Assembly: GCA_012960105.1 (NCBI GenBank)
Contig: DUBV01000056.1
Location: 1-64,000, forward strand
Length of the DNA: 64,000 nt
Direction of reading: 5' to 3'
Source of the DNA: Thiotrichaceae bacterium
Lineage (GTDB): Bacteria; Pseudomonadota; Gammaproteobacteria; Eutrophobiales; Eutrophobiaceae
This document shows, one piece after another, positions 27,729 to 39,310 of the stretch; positions within the stretch are counted from its first letter, which is position 1; every line of letters starts with the position of its first letter. The notes beneath the pieces are model-generated. The model was not told the DNA's origin. It saw only the letters and a list, made by a program, of their open reading frames with translations, and made no database searches. The translations under genes were made by a program, and so were the position numbers.

Positions 27729-29171
27729 ATGAGCAATGCTTTAGAAACTGCACAATCGATGTTACTTGCTAATCGTGGCCTAGAATTAAACGATGTCCAG
27801 AATACATTAGATCAGCTCATGCTGCCGTCGATTGATCAGGCGGATCTTTATTTTCAATCCTCTCATTCTGAATCATGGGTACTCGAAGATAGTATCGTCC
27901 GCGAAGGTTCATATAATATTGACCAAGGTGTCGGTGTTCGCGCTATCAGTGGCGAAAAAACCGGCTTTGCCTATTCCGACGAAATTATCTTACCGGCATT
28001 AACACAAGCAGCTACGGCAGCACGCTCCATTGCCAGTCACGGTGACAATGGTCAAATTCAAGCATGGCATAAAACCAGTCCTCTCGTTCTTTATAGTGAT
28101 AAAAATCCGCTTAACTCAATCTCAACCGAAGAAAAAGTCGATTTATTAAAACAAATGGATCAGGTTGCGCGAAAAAAAGATTCTCGCGTAAAACAAGTCA
28201 TGATTGGTTTAACCGGATCACAATCAACAATACTTGTAGCTAACAGCGAAGGTCAATTAAGCGGCGATGTCCGACCACTCGTACGTTTAAATATTAATGT
28301 TATTGTAGAAGAAGATGGCAAGATCGAAAAAGGCGGTTCCGGCGGCGGTGGTCGTTTTGGTTACGAATACTTTCTTAAAGACGGTATGGCAATGTCTTAT
28401 GTTGAAGAAGCCATAGAACAGGCTTTAATTAATCTTAAAGCTGAAGCCGCACCTGCTGGCACCATGCCGGTAGTACTAGGTCCAGGCTGGCCGGGTATTT
28501 TATTACACGAAGCTATTGGTCATGGACTCGAAGGCGATTTTAATCGTAAAGGAACCTCAGCATTTTCTGGACGTATCGGCGAACGTGTGGCCGCAGCAGA
28601 AGTCACAGTCGTTGATGACGGCACTATAGAAAATCGTCGTGGTTCATTAAATGTTGATGACGAAGGCACCACGACTAGTTCAACCACTTTAATCGAGCGC
28701 GGAATTTTAAAAGGTTATATGCAGGATAAACATAACGCACGTCTTATGGGTGTTGCTCCCACAGGTAACGGTCGTCGTGAATCTTATGCCCACTTACCTA
28801 TGCCAAGAATGACTAATACCTACATGTTAGGCGGCAAGTATGATCCAGAAGAAATTATTGCTTCTGTTGATAAAGGCATCTATGCCGTGCAATTTGGCGG
28901 CGGACAAGTGGATATCACCAATGGTAAATTTGTCTTTAGTGCTAGCCAAGCATACAAAATTGAAAACGGTAAAATCACTACACCGATTAAAGGCGCAACC
29001 ATCATTGGTAACGGCCCTGATGTATTAACCCGAGTAGCAATGGTCGGTAATGACATGGCACTGGATTCGGGTATTGGCACTTGTGGTAAAGATGGACAAT
29101 CTGTCCCTGTCGGTGTTGGACAACCAACGATTCGCATTGATGATATTACTGTGGGTGGAACCAGCATTTAG
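27729..29171 (+). CDS. tldD: Metalloprotease TldD
   Basis: Large subunit of the TldD/TldE zinc protease that degrades unfolded small peptides and processes some RiPPs such as microcin B17. At 480 residues it is full length. The zinc motif is HEAIGH (H260, E261, H265), with the conserved GGSGGGGRF loop before it and TCGKDGQ near the C-terminus. TldE/PmbA is not in this window. Its presence 13 kb from the hvf RiPP operon is notable but may be coincidental. Confidence 0.95.
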   Translation: MSNALETAQSMLLANRGLELNDVQNTLDQLMLPSIDQADLYFQSSHSESWVLEDSIVREGSYNIDQGVGVRAISGEKTGFAYSDEIILPALTQAATAARSIASHGDNGQIQAWHKTSPLVLYSDKNPLNSISTEEKVDLLKQMDQVARKKDSRVKQVMIGLTGSQSTILVANSEGQLSGDVRPLVRLNINVIVEEDGKIEKGGSGGGGRFGYEYFLKDGMAMSYVEEAIEQALINLKAEAAPAGTMPVVLGPGWPGILLHEAIGHGLEGDFNRKGTSAFSGRIGERVAAAEVTVVDDGTIENRRGSLNVDDEGTTTSSTTLIERGILKGYMQDKHNARLMGVAPTGNGRRESYAHLPMPRMTNTYMLGGKYDPEEIIASVDKGIYAVQFGGGQVDITNGKFVFSASQAYKIENGKITTPIKGATIIGNGPDVLTRVAMVGNDMALDSGIGTCGKDGQSVPVGVGQPTIRIDDITVGGTSI

Positions 29172-29343
29172 TTTAAATTTATTCTATCCAAGTTCTGACA
29201 AGGATTATCGTGACCAATTAGTTGCTTCCAAATACATCTCTGAAAGCCTGTCCATAATTTATTTGAAATAGTAAAAAACTCTACTTTCAGGGTATCGGTA
29301 AAATTAAAGGGTTTTCTTTATAGATATGTTACTTTTGAGATTA

Positions 29344-29370
29344 AAAAAGGGCGCTGAAAGCGCCCTTTTT
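29344..29370. terminator. Bidirectional terminator between tldD and the DUF992 gene
   Basis: AAAAAGGGCGCT (29344-29355), loop GAA, AGCGCCCTTTTT (29359-29370). The stem has A/T runs on both sides, so it can serve tldD on the plus strand and the convergent DUF992 gene on the minus strand. Confidence 0.9.
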
Positions 29371-29389
29371 AAAAACTACACGCTTAGTT

Positions 29390-29890
29390 TTACTTATCGA
29401 CTTCGATATACAAGAAACCTAAACCACCTGAAGCACCTATTCCTGTGCTGGTTTCAATAGCTAAAGGTTGTAAGCTGAAACTGTCATTGCTTCCACCGAT
29501 TAATGCTTTTGCACCCAATCCTAGGCCAAGTGCTGCTGATAATTCACCACCAACATATTTACCTGCTAAAGCATGGCTACCAATACTCACATCTGAACTA
29601 GCTGCGAAAACAGTAAAATGCATGATTTCATCAGTTTTGAAACTCAAATCAAGACCAAGTCCAATTCCTGTTTCACCTTTATATTTTTCCACAGTACCGG
29701 CATTGTTAAATTCACATGTAACATCAGCCGTAGAACGAATAATGAGATTTACGCGAGAACCTGGTACTACGATACATTTGAGTATACCTATTTCCAAACC
29801 ACCATGATTATCAGCCAAAACTGGTTGATAAAAACTGGCTATAAGAGCGACGCAAAATAGATGAGAAATTCTTTTGATTGTTTTATTCAT
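29390..29890 (-). CDS. Secreted DUF992-family protein
   Basis: A 166-residue exported protein: signal peptide to about residue 26 (VLADNHG), then a compact Gly-rich beta domain. It contains the DUF992 landmarks: a paired C38 and C59 (GILKCIVVP, DVTCEFN), YKGETGIGLGLDLSF, ALAGKYVGG and LVGG-type loop seen here as ALIGGSND. The two cysteines probably form a disulfide. DUF992 proteins are periplasmic and of unknown function, best known in alphaproteobacteria. It is monocistronic, ending at a bidirectional terminator. Confidence 0.75.
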   Translation of the reverse strand: MNKTIKRISHLFCVALIASFYQPVLADNHGGLEIGILKCIVVPGSRVNLIIRSTADVTCEFNNAGTVEKYKGETGIGLGLDLSFKTDEIMHFTVFAASSDVSIGSHALAGKYVGGELSAALGLGLGAKALIGGSNDSFSLQPLAIETSTGIGASGGLGFLYIEVDK

Positions 29891-29983
29891 GCTTTATTTT
29901 TCCTTAATTAAAAATTCCAATAATTAGAGTAGTAATAAATAAAATGGTATTCTTACATGGTATATTTCACACTATGAAAATTA

Positions 29984-31132
29984 TTAATAATTTTTTAAGC
30001 CTGACCAAGCGACAAAAACACCTACAGCGCTGAGTATAGCTGCGAATAGGAAAGTTTGCATGGATCCGACAGCATCCCAAAGATAGCCGCTAACTAAACT
30101 ACCAAGGGCGATACCTGCACCAAAACTAATGCTGCTGTAGAGCGCCTGTCCTCTGCCCTGATGTGCACCTTTGAACTCCTTATGGATATATTGAATCGCA
30201 ACTGCATGATAGATCCCAAAGGTTGCCGCGTGCAGGCATTGGGCAAATAATAATATAGCCACATTATCCACAAACAAAGCAGTCAATACCCAACGTAAGG
30301 TAGCTAAAATCAAAGTCAGGATCATTAATAATCGCAATCCAAATCGACCGATAACGCGATGAATAAAAATATAGATGATAACTTCTGCAAGCGCTCCAAC
30401 TGCCCAGGCCGCACCTATAAAGCTATTTGAGTATCCATGTTCTTCTAGATAAATAGAAAAGAAAGTGTAGTAGGCACCATGTCCAGCCTGAATGAGAAAG
30501 CAAACGAGCATCAATGAAATGACATGAGGCTTTAATAAAATGGAACGAAAACTCGAGCCATTTGACTGTTCATGTTCCATTGATATTTCGGGAATAAACA
30601 GGGTATGTATCCAGACCAGCAACATCGAACCAATTAACATTGGTAATAAATATGCAATCGGTTGATGATCAAAATACGGTCCTAATATCAACACGGCAAC
30701 GATAAAACTAATAGAGCCCCAAATTCTGATCACCGTATAACTATCACTCTCTTCACCTAGATGCGACATGGTTGCCGCTTCAACTTGTGGTAACGCCGCG
30801 CTCCAAAAAATGGCAAAGATAAAAAGGATAAGAAACAGAGACCAAAAGTCCTGATAAAACAAAACTAGTGAAAACGAGATTGCTGATAGTAATGAAGTTA
30901 GTCTAACCACCCGCATTCGTTTACCGCTATGGTCGACTACCCAACCCCATATAAACGATGAAAATATTTTCGTGGCAACAACGACCGCGGATAAAATACC
31001 AATTTGCTCGGCTGACATATTGATCGACTTAAGGTAAAGCGACCAATACGGCATGAAACCACCGATGGTGATAAAAAAGAGAAAGTAATAGCCGGACAGT
31101 CGCCAGTACGGCAAGCCGTCGACTTTAATCAT
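29984..31132 (-). CDS. MFS transporter, HcaT/PPP-like (12 membrane segments)
   Basis: An inner-membrane permease of 382 residues with about 12 hydrophobic segments. The N-terminal pattern YWRLSGYYFLFFITIGGF and the motif-A-like WGWVVDHSGKRMR match the 'MFS_1_like' family that contains the E. coli 3-phenylpropionate transporter HcaT. Substrate cannot be told from sequence, and there is no neighbouring catabolic gene to suggest one. It is separate from the DUF992 gene (93-base gap) and 166 bases from aroC. Confidence 0.8.
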   Translation of the reverse strand: MIKVDGLPYWRLSGYYFLFFITIGGFMPYWSLYLKSINMSAEQIGILSAVVVATKIFSSFIWGWVVDHSGKRMRVVRLTSLLSAISFSLVLFYQDFWSLFLILFIFAIFWSAALPQVEAATMSHLGEESDSYTVIRIWGSISFIVAVLILGPYFDHQPIAYLLPMLIGSMLLVWIHTLFIPEISMEHEQSNGSSFRSILLKPHVISLMLVCFLIQAGHGAYYTFFSIYLEEHGYSNSFIGAAWAVGALAEVIIYIFIHRVIGRFGLRLLMILTLILATLRWVLTALFVDNVAILLFAQCLHAATFGIYHAVAIQYIHKEFKGAHQGRGQALYSSISFGAGIALGSLVSGYLWDAVGSMQTFLFAAILSAVGVFVAWSGLKNY

Positions 31133-31298
31133 AAGGGCTGCTCTGTTGATTCTGAGTAAGATAGATTGAAATTCATAATTTTCAAGAGCAAGGCACTGAG
31201 TACCTGTAAAAGTTATTCTATTGCGGGAGCTTAGTAACGCTGCTATTGGAAATTATGGACTCAAGATATTTATTCATGAATTGATAGAGAAGCCCTAA

Positions 31299-32399
31299 CT
31301 AGCTATTTGATGCAGGAACGATCGGAGTTGCTGAATGCACATCAGCATTCTGGCCACGATGACGCAGTAGATGATCCATTAATACCAAAGCCAACATGGC
31401 TTCAGCAATAGGCGTAGCACGAATACCGACACAAGGATCATGACGTCCTTTGGTTATAACTTCTGTTGCCTTGCCAGACTTATCAATCGTATCGCCCGGT
31501 AAACGTATACTGGAAGTTGGCTTCAAAGCCATACTCACGAGAATATCCTGACCTGAAGAAATTCCACCCAAAATACCTCCAGCGTTATTTCCAACAAAAC
31601 CTTCCGGCGTCATTTCATCACGATGTACCGTGCCTTTTTGCTCAACCGATTCAAAACCAGCACCTATTTCCACTGCTTTCGCTGCATTAATCCCCATCAT
31701 TGCATGAGCAATATCCGCATCGAGACGATCAAAGATAGGTTCGCCTAAACCAACAGGTACATTCTCAGCAACAACATTAATTCTCGCACCGATAGACTCG
31801 CCTTCTTTACGTAGCGTATCCATATAATCATCTAATTCAGAAACACGGTCCGCATCAGGACAAAAGAATGAATTGTTCTCTACTTCATCCCAACTTTTAT
31901 GTTCGATTTTTATCGGGCCAATTTGTGATAGATATCCACGAATCACTATTCCAAATTTCTCTTTTAAATACTTCTTGGCAATTGCACCCGCAGCAACACG
32001 CATACAGGTTTCGCGAGCAGACGCTCGACCACCGCCACGATGATCACGTATGCCGTATTTTTGCTGATAAGCATAATCCGCATGGCCTGGACGAAAGGTA
32101 TTCTCGATATTGCCGTAATCTTTCGATTTTTGATCTTCATTCTCGATCAACAAACCGATAGGAGTACCCGTGGTCACTCCTTCAAACACGCCACCCATGA
32201 TTTTTACCGTATCCGACTCTTTGCGCTGCGTCACATGACGTGATTTTCCAGGCTTACGACGATTCAAATCGTGCTGCATATCCGATTCTGTTAACGCCAT
32301 TCCCGGAGGGCACCCATCTACAATGCATAGGTAACCGGGGCCATGGCTTTCGCCGGCGCTGGTCACTGTGAATAATTTTCCGAATGTATTTCCTGACAT
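31299..32399 (-). CDS. aroC: Chorismate synthase
   Basis: Makes chorismate from EPSP with reduced FMN, the last shikimate-pathway step. I use the ATG at 32399 ([10 protein letters not shown]), where family members begin, rather than the in-frame ATG at 32426. Signatures present: [18 protein letters not shown] and GGISSGQDI. The length of 366 residues is normal for the long bacterial form. The gene is divergent from the thioredoxin-like gene. Confidence 0.96.
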   Translation of the reverse strand: MSGNTFGKLFTVTSAGESHGPGYLCIVDGCPPGMALTESDMQHDLNRRKPGKSRHVTQRKESDTVKIMGGVFEGVTTGTPIGLLIENEDQKSKDYGNIENTFRPGHADYAYQQKYGIRDHRGGGRASARETCMRVAAGAIAKKYLKEKFGIVIRGYLSQIGPIKIEHKSWDEVENNSFFCPDADRVSELDDYMDTLRKEGESIGARINVVAENVPVGLGEPIFDRLDADIAHAMMGINAAKAVEIGAGFESVEQKGTVHRDEMTPEGFVGNNAGGILGGISSGQDILVSMALKPTSSIRLPGDTIDKSGKATEVITKGRHDPCVGIRATPIAEAMLALVLMDHLLRHRGQNADVHSATPIVPASNS

Positions 32400-32523
32400 G
32401 CCGCTATTGTATATGGGAACGACCATCTCGTATATGTTGAACTATAATGACTAATTAACTTCTCATATAGACGATAAGCATGCTTTGTTATGATGCTTGA
32501 ATAATGTTTAAATCAGGATTGAT

Positions 32524-33045
32524 ATGATACGAATTATTCTAATTTCACTTTTTCTACTACTGCCTTTGTCAATAAAGGCGGATGCGCTTAGTATGAGTTT
32601 GGTTAACATTGCCGGTGTCGAAGAACCATTAAATAAACACATAGGCAAAGGCCAATGGGTGGTCGTCAATACATGGAGTCCGACCTGTAGTGCCTGTGTG
32701 ATTGACTTGCCCTTGATCAAAAAATTTATAGCACGAAATCCAGATATCCCTGTATTGGGCGTGACTTTAGACTTCCCCAGCTTTGGCTACGGCAAGATGG
32801 ATATTCTGCAAGCATACATAAAAAAAGATCCCCTAGACTATCCTCTGTTTCTGGCAGATATCGAACAAGCCTCAGAAGTCATTGGTCGCTGGTTAGTCGG
32901 TATTCCAGCGATGACTATTTTCCACCCCGATGGACGCGCATTAGTCACATGGCCGGGAGTAGTTGAGATTGATGAGATAGAAAAATTTATCGCGAATTAT
33001 AAAGAGGAAAGTGATCCGTTATCGGGTGAGTTTAGTAACTTTTAA
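32524..33045 (+). CDS. Exported thioredoxin-fold protein (TlpA-like)
   Basis: A 173-residue protein with a signal peptide (MIRIILISLFLLLPLSIKA) and a thioredoxin fold. The active site is in WSPTCSACVIDLP, a CSAC disulfide motif, and a cis-proline loop occurs in GIPAMTIF. It is predicted to act in the periplasm as a thiol-disulfide reductase, for example in cytochrome c maturation or disulfide repair. No cytochrome genes are adjacent, so its partner is unknown. The ATG has AGGA close upstream. Confidence 0.82.
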   Translation: MIRIILISLFLLLPLSIKADALSMSLVNIAGVEEPLNKHIGKGQWVVVNTWSPTCSACVIDLPLIKKFIARNPDIPVLGVTLDFPSFGYGKMDILQAYIKKDPLDYPLFLADIEQASEVIGRWLVGIPAMTIFHPDGRALVTWPGVVEIDEIEKFIANYKEESDPLSGEFSNF

Positions 33046-33090
33046 AGTTTTATTTTTTTTAGCTCAGCTTTTCGCCTTTATGACGCCTGT

Positions 33091-33108
33091 CTTTTCTTTA
33101 AAGAAAAG
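33091..33108. repeat. 18-bp perfect palindrome
   Basis: CTTTTCTTTAAAGAAAAG is its own reverse complement and sits in the gap between the convergent thioredoxin-like gene and rnt. It could act as a weak bidirectional terminator hairpin or be an intergenic repeat; a second copy was not found in this window. Confidence 0.45.
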
Positions 33109-33160
33109 TGACACGCTATCAAGCAGGAATAATCTTAAAAATAATTATGACGTTAAAGAA

Positions 33161-33853
33161 CTACTCTGAACCAAACATTCCCGAATACTTATTCCATTTA
33201 TTAACAATTTCACAAAATAATAATGCAGTTTGTTCTGCATCATATCGTGCTGAGTGGGCTTGTTTGTCATCCCATGCTATATCTGCTGCTTCAGCGGCGC
33301 GTGCTAATACGGTTTGTCCATAAACCAGGCCTGCCATGGTTGCGGTATCGAAGGTACTGAAGGGATGAAATGGATTGCGTTTTACTTTGGTACGTTCAAC
33401 AGCGGCATTTAAAAAATTAATATCGAAGGCAGCATTATGTCCGACTAGTATTGCACGACTGCAACGGTGTTCTTTTATTTTCTGTCGTATCGGTTTGAAT
33501 ATTTCATGCAGTGCTTCTGTTTCATCTACTGCAATCTGTCTGCGGAATGGATGGTCTGGATCAATACCGGTAAAATCTAATGAAGCCTGATCTAAATTCG
33601 CACCTTCAAAAGGATTAACATGTTTGGATATGACTTCATCGATACACCATTGATGTTCATCATTAACCTTTACCGTTACTGCTGCAATTTCTAACATGGC
33701 ATCAGTTGCTGCATTAAAACCTGCGGTTTCTATATCAACAATAACAGGCAGGAAACCACGGAAGCGTTTTGCAACTTCGGTTTTCTCTCTTCCCTTAGCC
33801 TCAGAATTAGATTCTGAGTGGGTACTCGCTTCGTTTATTTCTTCAGTTGCCAT
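33161..33853 (-). CDS. rnt: Ribonuclease T
   Basis: DEDDh-family 3'-5' exoribonuclease that trims the CCA ends of tRNA and other stable RNAs. Catalytic motifs: VDIETAGF, VGHNAAFD and HSARYDAEQTA. The 230 residues include a Glu/Ser-rich N-terminal extension of about 29 residues before the GFLPVIVDIE strand. The start overlaps the 3' end of pyrC by 19 bases; the pyrC-rnt order is conserved in gammaproteobacteria. Confidence 0.94.
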   Translation of the reverse strand: MATEEINEASTHSESNSEAKGREKTEVAKRFRGFLPVIVDIETAGFNAATDAMLEIAAVTVKVNDEHQWCIDEVISKHVNPFEGANLDQASLDFTGIDPDHPFRRQIAVDETEALHEIFKPIRQKIKEHRCSRAILVGHNAAFDINFLNAAVERTKVKRNPFHPFSTFDTATMAGLVYGQTVLARAAEAADIAWDDKQAHSARYDAEQTALLFCEIVNKWNKYSGMFGSE

Positions 33854-34869
33854 GAACTCGTTTCGCCTGCTCTAAAAGGAACCAGTACGCTATCGCCGAA
33901 GGCTATCGTTTCTGGAATTTCGAACGCTTCTTTAATTAAAGTAATTTGACCTTCGTTGTGCGCCAGACCATAAAAGTCTGCACCATAATGACTAGCAAAA
34001 GCTTCCAGCTTATCTAGCTTACCTATAGCATCAAAGGCTTCAGCATAAAGTTCTAATGCAATATGTGCTGAAAATATTCCAGCACAACCACAACCGGTTT
34101 CTTTATTCTTGCGTTCATGTGGTGCGCTATCAGTACCAAGGAAGAATTTTGCATTACCACTGGTTGCCGCTTCTTGTACCGCTAGGCGATCATCTTCGGC
34201 TTTTAATATTGGTAAGCAATAATTATGTGGCCGTAGTCCGCCCTTAAATAAATCGTTTCGGTTTAATAAAATATGCTGCGGCGTAATGGTTGCCACTATA
34301 TTCGCATTAGCACTTAAAACAAAATCAACGGCTGCTCGGGTAGTGATATGTTCAAAAACAATTTTTAAATCTGGGAAATCTTTTACTAATGGTGTTAATA
34401 CCTTATCGATAAACACGGCTTCACGATCAAATACATCAACACTGTTATCAGTTACTTCGCCATGCACTAATAATGGTAGACCTGTCTCCATCATTGCTTC
34501 GAGTGCAACGGTAGGCTTTCTTATATCGGTTACGCCTTGATCAGAATTTGTCGTTGCGCCTGCCGGGTAATATTTTAAGGCTTTAACGAAATCACTTTTT
34601 GCCGCGGTATTAATTTCTTCAGCTGAGGTATTGTCCGTGAGATATAAAGTCATTAATGGCTCAAAACTGTATTGTTCATCGACACAGTCCAAAATCTGTT
34701 GCTTATATTCCAACGCCATAGCTGTTGTTAATACCGGCGGTCTTAGATTCGGCATGATAATCGCCCGCGTAAATTGTGCTGCAGTATGATTGACGATACT
34801 GGCTAGGGCTGCGCCATCACGCAGATGCAGGTGTAAATCGTCCGGTTTTGTGATGTTGAGTGTTTGCAT
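33835..34869 (-). CDS. pyrC: Dihydroorotase
   Basis: Zinc enzyme of pyrimidine synthesis that cyclises carbamoyl aspartate. The 344-residue protein is of the short E. coli PyrC type. Metal-binding HLHLRDG is at residues 13-19, the carboxylated-lysine segment is VKALKYYPAGATTNS, and GTDSAPH lies near residue 247. It is upstream of, and overlaps, rnt. Confidence 0.96.
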   Translation of the reverse strand: MQTLNITKPDDLHLHLRDGAALASIVNHTAAQFTRAIIMPNLRPPVLTTAMALEYKQQILDCVDEQYSFEPLMTLYLTDNTSAEEINTAAKSDFVKALKYYPAGATTNSDQGVTDIRKPTVALEAMMETGLPLLVHGEVTDNSVDVFDREAVFIDKVLTPLVKDFPDLKIVFEHITTRAAVDFVLSANANIVATITPQHILLNRNDLFKGGLRPHNYCLPILKAEDDRLAVQEAATSGNAKFFLGTDSAPHERKNKETGCGCAGIFSAHIALELYAEAFDAIGKLDKLEAFASHYGADFYGLAHNEGQITLIKEAFEIPETIAFGDSVLVPFRAGETSSWQLKK

Positions 34870-34975
34870 TTCTGAATGAACATTACATATTAAAAATTGA
34901 AAGGTATCATATGCAGCACTAATTGTCCGTGACAGTTATTAGTTGCATTTTTACTATTTTTATAGAGAGAAAACA

Positions 34976-36016
34976 ATGGAATACGACAAACTCGGCCAGA
35001 CCGATATTGAAATCAGTAAAATCTGCATAGGCACAATGACCTGGGGTGAGCAGAATACCGAGGCTGAAGCACATGAACAGTTGGATTACGCAATTGATGC
35101 AGGAATTACTTTTATCGATACAGCTGAAATGTATCCCATTGCGCCAACAGCAGAAACGCAGGGATTGACGGAGACCTATATTGGTAACTGGTTAAACTCG
35201 CGGCAAAACCGCGACAAACTTGTAATAGCAACCAAGGTTGTTGCGCAACAAGAATGGCTACCGCATATACGCAATGGCGAAGCCAAGCTCGACAGGAAGA
35301 ATATTACAGAGGCACTGGATGCCTCATTAAAACGTTTGCAGACAGATTATGTCGATCTCTATCAAATACACTGGCCAGAACGAGATACGAATTTCTTTGG
35401 TAAATTGAATTATTACCACGCACCAGAAAAAGACGGTGTCACTATCGCCGAAACACTGGACGTGCTTGATGGATTAGTGAAACGAGGAAAAATCCGCAGC
35501 ATTGGTATATCTAATGAAACCGCCTGGGGCTGTGCTGAGTATTTACGTGTAGCAAATGAGCAGGGCTTATCTCGCATTGTCAGTATTCAGAACCCGTATA
35601 GTTTATTGAATCGCAGCTTTGAAATTGGTTTATCTGAATTTGCCCATCGGGAACAGGTCGGTTTATTAGCTTACTCGCCTTTAGGCTTTGGTGTATTGAG
35701 TGGCAAATATCTTGGTGGCGCCGAACCTGAAAATTCACGACTGACTTTATTCAAGAGTTATACGCGCTATTCCAATCCGCAGGCTATTGCAGCGACGGAA
35801 GCTTATGTTGCGCTGGCTAAAAAAAATGGACTCGACCCATCACAAATGGCATTGGCTTATATTAATAGCCGACCGTTCGTGACGAGTAACATCATCGGTG
35901 CCACAACTATCGAACAACTAAAAACCAATATTAAAAGTATCAATGTTAAACTAAACAAAGACACCATAAGAGCGATAGAAGCAATTCATGAAAAAATTCC
36001 CAACCCAGCTCCATAA
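34976..36016 (+). CDS. tas: Aldo/keto reductase, Tas family
   Basis: NADP(H)-dependent oxidoreductase with a TIM-barrel. I start at the ATG at 34976 (MEYDKLGQTD), which has AGAGAGAAA just upstream; an in-frame upstream ATG at 34943 adds 11 atypical residues. Catalytic tetrad residues are visible in FIDTAEMYP (Asp, Tyr), VIATKV (Lys) and LYQIHWPER (His). Match to E. coli Tas is by length (346 residues) and pattern; physiological substrate unknown. The following small membrane gene overlaps its 3' end by 29 bases. Confidence 0.9.
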   Translation: MEYDKLGQTDIEISKICIGTMTWGEQNTEAEAHEQLDYAIDAGITFIDTAEMYPIAPTAETQGLTETYIGNWLNSRQNRDKLVIATKVVAQQEWLPHIRNGEAKLDRKNITEALDASLKRLQTDYVDLYQIHWPERDTNFFGKLNYYHAPEKDGVTIAETLDVLDGLVKRGKIRSIGISNETAWGCAEYLRVANEQGLSRIVSIQNPYSLLNRSFEIGLSEFAHREQVGLLAYSPLGFGVLSGKYLGGAEPENSRLTLFKSYTRYSNPQAIAATEAYVALAKKNGLDPSQMALAYINSRPFVTSNIIGATTIEQLKTNIKSINVKLNKDTIRAIEAIHEKIPNPAP

Positions 36017-36380
36017 ATTATTTTTACTAACAAGTTGCCTATTAGTTTCCCCTACGCTGTTCGCAATAACGGATGAGGAAGCTATCTGGTCGTATGTATT
36101 TTTAATTCCGGTCTATTTCGTTTTGATTCTACAATCATTGTTGGTTTTACTTGCATTGATAATGAAGCAGTTCAACTCCAGAAAATTGCTGATCACCAGT
36201 TTGAGTATAGGCAGCGTCATTATTACAGTAGGTTTAGCTATAGCATTCTATTTTGAATCGATAATTCAATTAGGCTGGCATCTTTTATATTTTATTGCAT
36301 TAGCTATTGTGACCTTGGTTTTCCCGACTATTCAATACAAGCTTTTGAATAAAGAAGAAATATCTCCGATGGAGGAATAG
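35988..36380 (+). CDS. Small hypothetical membrane protein
   Basis: I do not recognise the family. The 130 residues have an N-terminal hydrophobic signal-like segment (about 10-27) and three further membrane segments (about 35-58, 68-86, 93-112), ending in an acidic tail. It starts inside tas (29-base overlap) in another frame. Length and hydrophobic pattern look like a real protein, and the two genes are probably translationally coupled. Confidence 0.6.
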   Translation: MKKFPTQLHKLFLLTSCLLVSPTLFAITDEEAIWSYVFLIPVYFVLILQSLLVLLALIMKQFNSRKLLITSLSIGSVIITVGLAIAFYFESIIQLGWHLLYFIALAIVTLVFPTIQYKLLNKEEISPMEE

Positions 36381-36448
36381 AGGTATAAGCCAGAATTGAC
36401 TCAAATTAACTGAACATTCATTGTATAATCGGAATACATCATTAATAA

Positions 36449-37834
<1,386 letters not shown>

Positions 37835-37860
37835 TAAACGCGATAGGAAAAAAAACACAG

Positions 37861-38376
37861 ATGATAGATTTTGCTGAATATACGCTGGGAGAATCTTCTG
37901 AAGACGCACTAACTATCACCAGTCGTGAAGAGAATGCTGCTGTGACACTGGAAATGGTGAAACAATGTAAGCAAAAACTGGACATCATTAGCCAGGAACT
38001 TGATCCCAATGTTTATGATCAGGCTGATTTTCTCGAAATCTTGAGAAAATTGGCGATAAACAGCCGTCATGTTGAAATTCGTATTATTGTTTTTCAACCG
38101 CAATTAATCGTCAGTCGCGGCCACAAACTCATTGATTTAGCAGGAAAAGTCAGCAGTTACATTGAAATCCGCAAAGCTTCAACACAATATATATCATTCA
38201 ATGAATCGGTGCTTATTGCCGATGAAGTAGGCTATATCTATAGAGAAAGTACCGAACGTTACAGAGGAAAAGTAAACTTCAACGCGCGTCGTGAGTCGAA
38301 ACACCTATTAGACGTATTTGACAGCATGTGGGAAACCGCAAAACCGGACCCAAATTTGCGTAGGATGCATATATGA
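37861..38376 (+). CDS. DUF7931 domain protein
   Basis: A 171-residue cytosolic protein. The pattern SREENAAVTLEMVKQCKQKL, then DIISQELDPNVYDQADFLE and RIIVFQP, is a conserved gammaproteobacterial family whose fold recalls the phosphatidyltransferase/phospholipase-D-like half domain (LDP, YDQ...F, RI.V). Function unknown. It follows purB by 26 bases and overlaps the next gene by 4 bases (ATGA), so the three form an operon. Family naming is from memory of the pattern. Confidence 0.6.
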   Translation: MIDFAEYTLGESSEDALTITSREENAAVTLEMVKQCKQKLDIISQELDPNVYDQADFLEILRKLAINSRHVEIRIIVFQPQLIVSRGHKLIDLAGKVSSYIEIRKASTQYISFNESVLIADEVGYIYRESTERYRGKVNFNARRESKHLLDVFDSMWETAKPDPNLRRMHI

Positions 38377-39239
38377 AAAAGTTATTATTATCTGCGTTAT
38401 TTATTTTCTTCTGGACAGCGACGCCAGTTTTGGCGGAATCCATGAAGTTAGAAATTATTGAATTGAAGCATGGTCTGGTATCGCAAATTATTCCCGTACT
38501 CAAACCCTTGGTTGCAGAAGGTGGCACCGTCACCGGGATGAACAGTAAATTAATCATCAAAACCACACCCTCAAATCTGAAACAAATTAAAGCCGTACTC
38601 GCGCAATTAGATAAATCCCCTCGCCGATTAATGATCAGCGTAAAACAGAATGTTGATGGTAATTTTAAAGTAAACGAAAGTGGTTTATCCGGTCGCTATA
38701 GCAATAAGAATGTTAAAGTAATTTCACCTGATACGGGTCGTGGTGGCACGATAATACAAGGCACAGATGGTGATGGTAATGTAGTTCGCTACCGCACACT
38801 TGAAACCAAATCCTACAATGAAGATAGAAATGTATTCCGCATACAAACACTGGAAGGACATCACGCCCATATTGATATTGGACAATCCGTCGCCATTCCA
38901 ACTCAAAGCATTCAAGTCACATCAGGTGGCGTAGTGACAACAACAGGCGGAGTTGAATACAAAGACGTCACTTCTGGTTTCTATGTCTTGCCAAGACTCC
39001 AAGGCGATAATGTCACGCTACTAGTCGCACCACATTTATCACGCATCAGCCCCGGACAAGCAGCAACCTTTGATATCCAGAATGTGGAAACCACCGCCCG
39101 AGGTAAATTAGGCGAATGGATACAAATTGGCGGTTCGACTCAACATTTCAATGATAGTAGCAAGAGAAATGCGATTAGTACTAAACGACGTGAACGTGAA
39201 CAGAGGACAGTCCTAATTAAAGTGGAAGAAATTAAATAA
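38373..39239 (+). CDS. Exported secretin N-domain protein
   Basis: A 288-residue protein with a signal peptide (cleavage near VLA-ES). Residues about 25-95 form a short secretin-type N domain (LEIIELKHGLVSQIIPVLKP ... LIIKTTPSNLKQIKAVLAQLD), as in type II/IV pilus secretins. The remainder is a beta-rich domain, but there is no secretin barrel. It therefore cannot form a pore by itself. The gene overlaps the DUF7931 gene by 4 bases; the pair recurs as neighbours in related bacteria to my recollection. Function unknown. Confidence 0.72.
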   Translation: MKKLLLSALFIFFWTATPVLAESMKLEIIELKHGLVSQIIPVLKPLVAEGGTVTGMNSKLIIKTTPSNLKQIKAVLAQLDKSPRRLMISVKQNVDGNFKVNESGLSGRYSNKNVKVISPDTGRGGTIIQGTDGDGNVVRYRTLETKSYNEDRNVFRIQTLEGHHAHIDIGQSVAIPTQSIQVTSGGVVTTTGGVEYKDVTSGFYVLPRLQGDNVTLLVAPHLSRISPGQAATFDIQNVETTARGKLGEWIQIGGSTQHFNDSSKRNAISTKRREREQRTVLIKVEEIK

Positions 39240-39310
39240 TTTCTCGTGTTATCCCTTTGCTGATAAAATATCAGCAATATTCCTTCACCTGACCAAAAAC
39301 CATCGAATTA

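Noticed and set aside
27729-29171. TldD as part of the hvf RiPP pathway
   Set aside because: TldD is a general gammaproteobacterial protease in its normal nit-tldD setting 13 kb away; nothing in sequence links it to the metallophore.
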